Source: Verrucomicrobiota bacterium (lineage in GTDB: Bacteria > Verrucomicrobiota > Verrucomicrobiia > Limisphaerales > JAHEOI01). From it: a stretch of DNA of 9,193 bases. Under the pieces are notes generated by a model. It was not told the DNA's origin. It did not search any database and was given only the letters and a program-made list of their open reading frames with translations. Positions 1 through 5,801 of the stretch are shown one piece after another. Position numbers and translations under genes: made by a program. The stretch covers positions 1 to 9,193 of the forward strand of contig JAHEOI010000163.1 of assembly GCA_018610125.1 (NCBI GenBank), written 5' to 3'. Every line of letters starts with the position of its first letter. The first letter of the stretch is position 1.

Positions 1-88
1 CGCGCCAGCTCGGCCAAGCCATCCTCTCCCCCGCCAACGCGTGCGCAACGAAACCGATCAAAACAAAGATAACGCCAATGACTCTCAT
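1..88 (-). CDS. Secreted protein, N-terminal fragment; possibly PQQ-type beta-propeller (cut by window edge)
   Basis: Reading leftwards from an ATG at 88, an open frame runs off the window after 29 codons. It begins MRVIGVIFVLIGFVAHALAG, a textbook signal peptide: one Arg, a hydrophobic stretch, then an A-L-A cleavage site near residue 19. The next residues are ERMAWPSWR. Secreted PQQ-like (BamB-type) beta-propeller proteins of Planctomycetes and Verrucomicrobia often start their mature part with a W-P-x-W-R-G motif, so that family is my best guess, but the visible part is too short to be sure. A weak ribosome-binding sequence (TTGGGA) lies about 4 nt before the ATG. It follows the TPR-like gene on the same strand after a 78-nt gap, so the two may be co-transcribed. 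Export is well supported; the family is inference. Confidence 0.6.
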   Translation of the reverse strand, partial: MRVIGVIFVLIGFVAHALAGERMAWPSWR

Positions 89-166
89 AACATCCCAAGG
101 GTATCAAAAACCGATCCTACTTCGCATTAAGAATCCACTACCTTCCGACTCCGTCGCGAGCATCGT

Positions 167-1621
167 TCACTCCTTTTCCGTCGCTGACTCATGTTGTTTG
201 ATCTGCTGCCGATACTCGCTCGCCCGTCCGTCATACTTGACGGTCGTGACCCGATCGAGATGCCAATCAGCCTCCTTCCAGCGCCCGGCCTCGATCAGGA
301 ATTTGGCAAGATCGACCCGTACCCCATCGCACTCCCACTTGGGCTTCTTGGCCTCCAACGCAACCCGAAGCTCGTCAAACAACGCTCGGTTGAGCCGTGT
401 CAATACTGCTCCCCGATCTTTTGGACGACTCGCAGCAGGCCAGACCCTACTGAAGAGATAGAGATGCTTCAATCCATCCGCGTAGGCACTATAGAAAGTA
501 TGGGCACCATACTCCGGATTGGCGACGGCTGCCAGCTTGGCGCGCTCATAGAAACCAAGGGCGCGTTCAACAATTGCGAGATCGCCCTTCAACGACTTGG
601 AAAAAACCCGGGTCTTTTCCAATGCTGCGTCGATCTTAAACGGGGGTTCCCATACCGTGGGCACCCTCGGGATTTTGCCGCCGAACCGCTCAAATTCGGA
701 CTTTGACAGCTTCCTGACGTCATTGCGAAACAGTAGCACAAAGTCGGCGAAGTTATGCCAAATCCAGGGATTTTGCTCTTTCAAAGGGCGTCGCTTCTCA
801 AGAGCGGCAGCAATGTCCAACATCTTTAAGCTTCGCTCAACCTTCCCCATATGGAAGCCATGATAGCTTAACCGCTCCCATGCATCTGTCCGATTCGGCT
901 GCCACTCCAAAACCGCCCGCCATTGCTGCGCAGCCTCGTCCATCTTGCGGAGCTCCTGCAACTGATAGGCATATTCCATCCTAAGCTCAACCAGGTTTTC
1001 CCATTCCGGATGGCTCGAGCCGACCCGGTCATAAAAATCGCTGTAGTACCAATGCCTCGGGCCGTCCTCAAGCCAATTCCGCCATCCGTCTTCTTGAGCT
1101 TCAAGCTGCCGAACGAGGAGTGGCCGGATTTCATTGGCGGCCCGCTTTCTCAATGAGAGCATCTTTTTCCGCATCCCATTAAATCGCTCGGTGTCCCCGG
1201 AGACAGTGAGATACGGATGCGACACGCGTTTTAGGAAGTCGGCGTAGGCACTTTCGACAGCGGCAGCCTCCAGCACTCCAGTCGCCCCTCCCTTACTTTC
1301 ACTTTCTCCCTCGCTCGAGCGTGATCGATCTCGCCGCTTTATCAGCCGTTGAAATCGCTGTTCGACCCTCTCAATTCGGCGGCTGAGCTTGGGGATCGAT
1401 TTGGTCGATTCGGTTGTGAGATTGGCCCCTAGGCGTTTGGCAAACGCAATCACGTCCTCGACATCCCCCCTCATCTCGCTTAATCGGCTCTCGAGCACGC
1501 CGACGGTTTCCGAATCCCCTTGACCGACCGGCGGCTGAAGAAGCTCCTCGGCCCCTCCCGCCGAAAGCGCCGAAAGCAGCACCACGGCTGCAACCTTGGA
1601 AATCCCTTTGGTGACTTTCAT
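167..1621 (-). CDS. Secreted TPR-like helical repeat protein, function unknown
   Basis: This is a 484-residue protein. The N-terminus MKVTKGISKVAAVVLLSALS has a basic start and a hydrophobic core, with likely cleavage after G-G-A near residue 24, so it is probably exported. Residues about 40-100 are charged and heptad-like (probable coiled coil), followed by a Ser/Glu/Lys-rich linker (98-112). Helical hairpins resembling tetratricopeptide repeats occur at about 214-275 (YAYQLQELRKMDEAAQQW, then the canonical W-x-R-L pattern) and near 434-460 (DLAKFLIEAGRWKEADWHL). The C-terminus is charged. No catalytic motif is visible; a binding or scaffold role in the envelope is the natural inference. The frame stays open upstream to 1804, but that part overlaps the sigma gene and would bury the signal peptide, so I start at 1621. 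A TTG at 1654 is an alternative. The ribosome-binding site is poor: GGAAAG abuts the ATG. The gene is divergent from the sigma factor. Confidence 0.8.
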   Translation of the reverse strand: MKVTKGISKVAAVVLLSALSAGGAEELLQPPVGQGDSETVGVLESRLSEMRGDVEDVIAFAKRLGANLTTESTKSIPKLSRRIERVEQRFQRLIKRRDRSRSSEGESESKGGATGVLEAAAVESAYADFLKRVSHPYLTVSGDTERFNGMRKKMLSLRKRAANEIRPLLVRQLEAQEDGWRNWLEDGPRHWYYSDFYDRVGSSHPEWENLVELRMEYAYQLQELRKMDEAAQQWRAVLEWQPNRTDAWERLSYHGFHMGKVERSLKMLDIAAALEKRRPLKEQNPWIWHNFADFVLLFRNDVRKLSKSEFERFGGKIPRVPTVWEPPFKIDAALEKTRVFSKSLKGDLAIVERALGFYERAKLAAVANPEYGAHTFYSAYADGLKHLYLFSRVWPAASRPKDRGAVLTRLNRALFDELRVALEAKKPKWECDGVRVDLAKFLIEAGRWKEADWHLDRVTTVKYDGRASEYRQQIKQHESATEKE

Positions 1622-1765
1622 CTTTCCATGCCAATGTCTATTGCTTGGAACCAAGTATCCACTTCCACGCTCACGAGCGTCAATCCCAACCGTCTGACAT
1701 CCCACCGGAAGTTCCGTTAAAAAAATCCTTGTTCTTGGGCCAACAGTACGGATAAACTGGAACTG
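1622..1765. promoter_or_regulatory. Divergent intergenic region with three short palindromes
   Basis: These 144 bp separate the oppositely transcribed TPR-like and sigma-factor genes, so promoters for both should lie here. Visible structure: CTTGG-AA-CCAAG at 1644-1655, ACGCTC-AC-GAGCGT at 1667-1680 and CGGAA-G-TTCCG at 1706-1716, followed by an A-run at 1719-1725. GGAAC, the usual -35 core of ECF-sigma promoters, occurs on the plus strand at 1647-1651 and on the minus strand at 1715-1711, but I cannot pair either with a convincing -10. A weak sigma-70-like pair, TTGTTC (1729-1734) and GATAAA (1751-1756) with 16-bp spacing, would give an almost leaderless sigma mRNA. The palindromes are candidate operators; their short arms could arise by chance. 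Confidence 0.4.
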
Positions 1766-2395
1766 ATGCCAGAGAACGAGGGTGAGCTGATCCCGACTCG
1801 ACACAGCTTACTTGACCGACTCAAGAACTGGGACAACTCAGAGAGTTGGCAAGAGTTTTTCGACACCTACTGGAAGCTGATTTACGGTGTCGCGATCCGA
1901 GCCGGGCTGACCGACGATGAGGCCCAGGAGGTCGTCCAAGAAACGATCATCCATGTGGCCAAGAAGATCAATGGATTCCATTACGATCCGGCCCGTGGCT
2001 CCTTCAAAAGCTGGCTACTACAGGCCACTCGTTGGAAAATTGCGGATCAGCTTAGGAAACGGCGCAATGGCGCCAAAGTCAGGAATGGGATGGAAGATCG
2101 GGATGCATCGACATCCCAGCTTGAGCAGATCCCGGATCCCAATGGACTCGTACTGGAAAAAGTCTGGGATGAAGAATGGCGAAAGAATCTGACGCAGCGA
2201 GCCCTGGCCCGGGTCAAGCGGAAGGTAAAGCCGAAATATTTTCAGATATTTGACCTTTACGTCTTGAAGGGCCAACCTGGCGACAAGGTTGCCAGGATTG
2301 TCGGGGTAGGACGCGGCCAAATCTACTTGGTCAAACATAGAATCGCTTCAATGTTAAAACGAGAGCTCGATTCCTTGGAAAAGGAGGCACCATGA
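1766..2395 (+). CDS. ECF-type RNA polymerase sigma factor (sigma-70 family)
   Basis: This is a 209-residue protein, the usual size for ECF sigma factors with only the sigma2 and sigma4 domains. Sigma2 spans about 25-100: DDEAQEVVQETIIHVAKKI (50-68) is the core-RNA-polymerase-binding helix, and GSFKSWLLQATRWKIADQLR (78-97) is the region 2.3-2.4 signature that melts and reads the -10 element. A charged linker (about 100-135) leads to sigma4 (about 140-200). There, VARIVGVGRGQIYLVKHRI (175-193) forms the helix-turn-helix that would read the -35 element. The wording is typical of ECF factors in Verrucomicrobia and Planctomycetes, where they are often linked to Ser/Thr kinases. The start is ATG 1766: no ATG, GTG or TTG lies between it and the upstream in-frame stop at 1718, though the ribosome-binding site (GGAA) is weak. 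The stop overlaps the next start as ATGA. No anti-sigma factor of a known family is visible. Confidence 0.93.
   Translation: MPENEGELIPTRHSLLDRLKNWDNSESWQEFFDTYWKLIYGVAIRAGLTDDEAQEVVQETIIHVAKKINGFHYDPARGSFKSWLLQATRWKIADQLRKRRNGAKVRNGMEDRDASTSQLEQIPDPNGLVLEKVWDEEWRKNLTQRALARVKRKVKPKYFQIFDLYVLKGQPGDKVARIVGVGRGQIYLVKHRIASMLKRELDSLEKEAP
2381..2387 (+). promoter_or_regulatory. Strong Shine-Dalgarno (AAGGAGG) for the small gene
   Basis: AAGGAGG lies inside the last codons of the sigma gene, 4 nt (cacc) before the ATG at 2392. It is the strongest ribosome-binding sequence before any gene start in the window and is the main reason for calling the short downstream frame a real gene. The start and the sigma stop share ATGA, which suggests translational coupling. 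Confidence 0.8.
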
Positions 2396-2571
2396 AGAAA
2401 GCAATGAATACAACCACAGAGCAGAGTCGATCCCACCCACACCCCCAAACCCCTCGTGGCCGGTACTTCGAGGACGGGGTCGTCATACCGGATTGGCTAA
2501 AGAAGAAGGAGAAGACACCTCAGCAGAGCCACAAGCCGGAAACACCTCCACAATCAGAAGGAGGTCCGTAG
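2392..2571 (+). CDS. Small Lys/Pro-rich protein coupled to the sigma factor, unknown function
   Basis: This is a 59-residue open frame, easily missed because it is short. It starts MKKAMNTTTEQSRSHPHPQT. A more ordered-looking core RGRYFEDGVVIPDWLKKK (about 22-39) follows, then a polar, probably disordered tail rich in Lys, Gln, Pro and Ser that ends SEGGP. There is no signal peptide, membrane helix or cysteine motif. Support for it being real is the AAGGAGG 4 nt upstream and the 4-nt ATGA overlap with the sigma gene. I do not recognise a family. By position it could be a regulator of the sigma factor (anti-sigma, adaptor or kinase target), but it lacks recognisable anti-sigma domains. The last codons contain AAGGAGGT directly before CCG-TAG, and the +1 frame continues open for 37 codons with the same Lys/Arg-rich composition, to a TAG at 2681-2683. 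A frameshifted 96-residue product is therefore possible. Confidence 0.7.
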   Translation: MKKAMNTTTEQSRSHPHPQTPRGRYFEDGVVIPDWLKKKEKTPQQSHKPETPPQSEGGP

Positions 2572-2665
2572 TCGTAAGGAATCCTCAAAACGGGAAAAGT
2601 CGGCCAAAAAAGCTCGCACACTCACACAAGCGCAGCATAACAGCGACGGAAGGGGGAGTAAGAGA

Positions 2666-2795
2666 CGGCGGCATTTCCCTTAGGGGGCCTCAACTGAAGG
2701 AGGGTAAGTGCGTCTATGCCTTCGAGGCATTGGAGTGTGACCTTCGAAAAAAGCCTTGTTAACGGATAACCTCCTGTCAATAAGGGAAGCCGCCG
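2666..2795 (+). repeat. Nested inverted-repeat region, candidate structured RNA or small mobile repeat
   Basis: Outer arms pair as CGGCGGC-at-TTCCCTTA (2666-2682) with TAAGGGAAGCCGCCG (2781-2795): 15 base pairs interrupted by a 2-nt bulge. Inside, AGGAGG (2698-2703) can pair with CCTCCT (2770-2775). Two further hairpins are available: ATGCCT-TCG-AGGCAT (2716-2730) and GTTA-ACGGA-TAAC (2758-2770, which competes at one base). The parts are mutually nested, as in a structured leader RNA or a palindromic miniature element. It lies 65 nt before the glycosyltransferase start. It matches no riboswitch I know and has no T-tract, so a plain terminator is unlikely. Confidence 0.4.
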
Positions 2796-2820
2796 GGATT
2801 TGGCCGCCTCCCCAATCCCG
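2794..2820 (+). repeat. Short inverted repeat upstream of the glycosyltransferase
   Basis: CGGGATT (2794-2800) and AATCCCG (2814-2820) form a 7-bp stem with a 13-nt loop, ending 39 nt before the GTG start. The left arm overlaps the end of the larger inverted repeat by two bases, so the two structures could be alternative folds, as in a switch. No function can be assigned. Confidence 0.3.
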
Positions 2821-2859
2821 CGTTTCCATAGGCATGAATCACGTCCTGCGGGGAGCTTA

Positions 2860-5448
2860 GTGAGGTCGAAACGGAAAGTCATTCTCAAGAGCCCGTACGC
2901 CGTTGGGGACATCGTCCTTTTGACCGCTGTGGTCAGAGATTTGCATCAGGCTTATCCCGGGGAATTTGTTACCGATGTCCGGACATCGTTTCCCGCAATA
3001 TGGGAGCACAATCCGTACCTGACACCACTGCGCGAAAACGATCCGGAGGTTGAAATCATCCGGAGTGGGCTCCCTACGGTATACCATAGCAATCAAGTCC
3101 CGTTTCATTGCCTCTCGGGGTTCATTGACGACATCAATCATAGTTTGGGGATTTCGATCAGGCCGACCGCCTTCAAGGGTGATATTCATCTCAGCGAGGA
3201 GGAAAAATCGTGGCCCGGACCGATGGCCGATCTCGCCGGCGAAGACATAGGATATTGGCTTGTCTCCGCCGGAGGTAAATACGATCTCACAATCAAATGG
3301 TGGGATCATCCCCGATATCAAGCTGTCATTGATCACTATCGGAAGAAGCTCCCATTCATCCAGGTTGGGCAAGCGGGCGATTATCATCCGAAATTACAGG
3401 GAGCTGTCGATCTTCGCGGGAAAACGACATTGAGACAGCTTATCAGACTGGTCTATCATGCTCAGGGCGTGCTGTGCGGTGTGACCTCGCTCATGCATCT
3501 GGCGGCAGCCGTTGAGAGCACCCAAAAAACAGGCAATGCCCGCCCTTGCGTGGTGGTCGCCGGTGGGCGAGAACCGCCCCATTGGGAAGCTTATCCGCAT
3601 CACCAAGTCATTCATACGGTCGGCTCGCTTTGGTGCTGCGCCAATGGCGGATGCTGGAAAACCCGCACGCGTGCATTAGGGGACGGTACCAAGTACGACC
3701 GTTCCGATGTGCTATGCCAAAATCGGCGAGGCCACCTTGCCGCTTGCATGGATATGATCACGTCATCGGATGTGATCAGACGTATCCAGACCTACCTTGA
3801 GGGAGACCTGGCCGAGTATCAGCCCGCCGAGTGGTCCCCATCGGTAGAAAGGGCCATCGCGGCCACCGAGGATAACGTCTTTGATGAGCTTCCTTTGACA
3901 CCTTCAAGCGCTCGGATAGCACTGGAAGCGTTTATTCCGACCATTCCTCATTACCCTTCCAATGCTTATCACGGGAGGGGCATCGTCATCTGCGCCGGCG
4001 GTGCAAGCTATTTCACAAATGCCTGGGTTTGCATCAACATGCTTCGACGATGGGGATGCACCTTGCCAATCGAGGTTTGGCACCATGGAGAAAGCGAGCT
4101 TGATGCGCGGATGGAGTCGTTGCTTACCACGTTCGACGTGCACTGTGTCGACGCCGCCAAGTTACGTCGTCAAATCCCCGTTCGCCGCCTCAGCGACTTC
4201 GCGCTCAAGCCTTACGCGATCCTTCATTCCCAATTTCAAGAAGTCCTACTGCTCGATGCCGACAACATTCCCTTGTTCGACCCTGAATCGCTTTTTGAAA
4301 GGGAAGCCTTCAAAGAAACCGGGGCCATCTTCTGGCCTGACTACCCCTCCGCCGAGGCCGTTCGAAAAGTCTGGCGGATCTGTAATATCCGCTACCGCAA
4401 AGCACCCCCCTTCGAGACAGGCCAGGTCGTTGTGGATAAGGCCAGACACTGGCGTGGCCTCTGCTTAACGATGTGGCTTAACGAGCACTCGGATTTCTTC
4501 TATGACTACACCCATGGCGACAAGGAGACATTCCATTTGGCCTTCCGAAAGCTCGAGGAGCCGTTTTCAATGCCCGACACCCCCCTTCTACCGCTCCGAT
4601 GGACAATGTGCCAGCACGATTTCGACGGCTCTCGAATCTTCCAACATCGCAATTTGAATAAATGGCGTTTCACGCCCACGAACATCCCGACACCCGATTT
4701 CTGGTATGAACAAGACTGCCTTCATTACCTGAATGAGCTAAGAAAGAAATGGGATGGTGCTGTGGAGCATTATCGCCCTATGGTAACACCTCGCCCTGCC
4801 CGCGCGGAGACCCGTAGCCGCGGCTCCTTTGACATCCGTGCCTTCTTGGTTTCCGACTCGGAAGAAACCGCCTTGGTCCGCCGGACGTTGCAACGCCTTG
4901 CCATGACCGATTGGGGGGCTCAGGAAATTCCGGTGTACCATCATCCGGTGTACCCTCGCAGCTATGGTGCGAAAGCCCGCAAAAACGGTATGCTTCGCCT
5001 TGTTCATCGGGCATTGGTCCACGCACGAAAAACCGGTGCCGACTTCATTCTCCTCCTCCAAGATGACCTCGCCTTTAACCGATATCTGCGGCATAACCTT
5101 GAAAATTGGGATGCCCTTCTCAATCCGGATTTCGCCCTGGCAAGCCTCTATAATCCGGGGCTTCCAGAACTGAGCTGCAACTTGAACCGAAATCTGCTTG
5201 TTGCCTCGGCCAATCATGTCCATGACGGACAAGCTCTTCTCTTGTCGAGCAAGGCGCTTAATCATATCCTCGAACAGTGGAATAAGGTCAATATGCCGTG
5301 GGACCTAAAGATCCCACGACTGGCGAGCGATATCGCCGACGGAGTCTATTTGCACACACCCTCCTTGGTGCAACATGTCAGCCAAGAAAGCGTGTGGGAC
5401 AATTATCATTTTCGGGCAGTCGATTTCCAAGAAGATTGGAAAGCATGA
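2860..5448 (+). CDS. Three-domain glycosyltransferase: GT9-like, MNN1/GT71-like and a third GT-A-like domain
   Basis: This is an 862-residue protein from GTG 2860, preceded by GGGGAG with 4-nt spacing; an upstream TTG (2800) is less likely. Domain 1 (about 1-315) resembles GT9 ADP-heptose transferases: KRKVILKSPYAVGDIVLLTA at the N-terminus, SAGGKYDLTIKWW (136-148) and GVTSLMHLAAA (207-217), then a Cys-rich segment ending in ACMDMITSSDVI. Domain 2 (about 372-620) resembles MNN1-type mannosyltransferases: GRGIVICAGG, the metal-binding DADN at 466-469, FETGQVVVD (518-526) and GDKETFHLAF (553-562). Domain 3 (about 657-862) begins FDIRAFLVSDSEE, has an acidic LLLQDD (731-736) typical of GT-A folds, and ends with a GQALLLSS segment, as in GT25-like or related enzymes. 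No signal peptide or membrane helix is seen, so it is probably cytoplasmic and builds a surface or protein-linked glycan. Donor and acceptor are unknown. Domain 1 and 2 assignments are fairly secure; domain 3 is weaker. Confidence 0.85.
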   Translation: MRSKRKVILKSPYAVGDIVLLTAVVRDLHQAYPGEFVTDVRTSFPAIWEHNPYLTPLRENDPEVEIIRSGLPTVYHSNQVPFHCLSGFIDDINHSLGISIRPTAFKGDIHLSEEEKSWPGPMADLAGEDIGYWLVSAGGKYDLTIKWWDHPRYQAVIDHYRKKLPFIQVGQAGDYHPKLQGAVDLRGKTTLRQLIRLVYHAQGVLCGVTSLMHLAAAVESTQKTGNARPCVVVAGGREPPHWEAYPHHQVIHTVGSLWCCANGGCWKTRTRALGDGTKYDRSDVLCQNRRGHLAACMDMITSSDVIRRIQTYLEGDLAEYQPAEWSPSVERAIAATEDNVFDELPLTPSSARIALEAFIPTIPHYPSNAYHGRGIVICAGGASYFTNAWVCINMLRRWGCTLPIEVWHHGESELDARMESLLTTFDVHCVDAAKLRRQIPVRRLSDFALKPYAILHSQFQEVLLLDADNIPLFDPESLFEREAFKETGAIFWPDYPSAEAVRKVWRICNIRYRKAPPFETGQVVVDKARHWRGLCLTMWLNEHSDFFYDYTHGDKETFHLAFRKLEEPFSMPDTPLLPLRWTMCQHDFDGSRIFQHRNLNKWRFTPTNIPTPDFWYEQDCLHYLNELRKKWDGAVEHYRPMVTPRPARAETRSRGSFDIRAFLVSDSEETALVRRTLQRLAMTDWGAQEIPVYHHPVYPRSYGAKARKNGMLRLVHRALVHARKTGADFILLLQDDLAFNRYLRHNLENWDALLNPDFALASLYNPGLPELSCNLNRNLLVASANHVHDGQALLLSSKALNHILEQWNKVNMPWDLKIPRLASDIADGVYLHTPSLVQHVSQESVWDNYHFRAVDFQEDWKA

Positions 5449-5801
5449 TAAACGCCCTCTCTAAAAAAGGCATCCGAGCTTCATCGAGCCTAGGGGCTGG
5501 AAAAGGAATAAGATCAACATTTGCAAAAGTTCCTGCACGGATAAGCAAAGTAGAAGCGGCTTCCAGCCGCTTGTTTTGCTCGTCTTTATGGTGCAGGAAT
5601 TTTTGCAAAGCACCAGAGTGCCATTCGGGGAAGCCATTGTTAACTTCTGGCGAGACACGCCAAACGGCATAGTTATTCCTGTCCGGGTCCTTAAGTCCCC
5701 ACAAACGGTGATGTCATGATTGAGCTGAGTCCTTAAGGCTCGATCGCTCCCTGGCGGCCAGTGCCGGTCCTCTGTCACTTGGGCGGTTTTAGAAAAGATA
5801 A
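5449..5801 (+). other. 353-bp gap between glycosyltransferase and kinase genes
   Basis: No confident gene lies here. It contains the long hairpin at 5520-5609. A frame from ATG 5588 to TGA 5719 would encode 43 residues (MVQEFLQSTRVPFGEAIVNF and onward), which read like natural protein but have no ribosome-binding site and start inside the hairpin. Another frame opens at ATG 5445, overlapping the glycosyltransferase stop as ATGA, and runs 75 codons through the hairpin; it is low-complexity and unconvincing. GTCCTTAAG occurs twice, at 5687-5695 and 5729-5737, 42 bp apart; each copy contains the palindrome CTTAAG. These could be operator half-sites for the kinase gene, or chance. No clear promoter or T-tract terminator is seen. 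Confidence 0.4.
5520..5609 (+). repeat. Long near-perfect hairpin, REP- or MITE-like palindromic element
   Basis: TTTGCAAAAGTTCCTGCAC (5520-5538) and GTGCAGGAATTTTTGCAAA (5591-5609) are 19-nt inverted arms with one mismatch, which becomes a G-U pair in RNA. Inside are AGCAAA (5544-5549) with TTTGCT (5575-5580), and AAGCGGC (5554-5560) with GCCGCTT (5566-5572) around a TTCCA loop. Both ends carry TTTGCAAA, itself a palindrome. No T-tract follows, so it is a poor intrinsic terminator. The AAGCGGC-TTCCA-GCCGCTT core resembles dispersed palindromic repeats of bacterial intergenic regions. No target-site duplication is obvious. It could also stabilise the 3' end of the glycosyltransferase mRNA. 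Confidence 0.6.

Larger units (their letters stand above)
2572..2859 (+). other. Gap between small gene and glycosyltransferase; no confident gene
   Basis: These 288 bp hold no frame I would call a gene. The first 110 bp are open in the +1 frame relative to the small gene (see that entry). The middle holds the nested inverted repeat at 2666-2795. An 8-codon frame, MNHVLRGA (2834-2860), ends in a TAG whose G is also the first base of the GTG start of the glycosyltransferase. It could couple translation but has no good ribosome-binding site of its own. No clear promoter or T-tract terminator is visible. Confidence 0.4.

Noticed and set aside
78..706. Plus-strand frames opposite the TPR-like gene
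   Set aside because: They are mirror frames of a minus-strand gene that has a signal peptide and helical repeats.
1622..1804. N-terminal extension of the TPR-like gene up to 1804 on the minus strand
   Set aside because: It would overlap the sigma gene start, and it puts about 61 residues before a good signal peptide.
2716..2730. ATGCCT-TCG-AGGCAT hairpin as an intrinsic terminator
   Set aside because: The stem is only 6 bp and no T-tract follows.
2493..2762. 89-codon plus-strand frame starting at TTG
   Set aside because: It overlaps the small gene, which has a far better start, and it has a TTG start with no ribosome-binding site. Its second half runs through the inverted-repeat structure.
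2687..2770. Integron attC site, suggested by CTCAAC and GTTAAC flanking inverted repeats
   Set aside because: The core GTTRRRY pattern is not met (GTTAACG) and there is no integrase or gene cassette array.
5445..5672. 75-codon frame whose ATG overlaps the glycosyltransferase stop as ATGA
   Set aside because: The overlap is attractive, but the frame runs through the long hairpin, has low-complexity Ser/Lys content and resembles no protein.
5378..5704. Minus-strand frame of 108 codons across the glycosyltransferase end and the hairpin
   Set aside because: It is antisense to a well-supported gene and contains the hairpin; there is no independent support.
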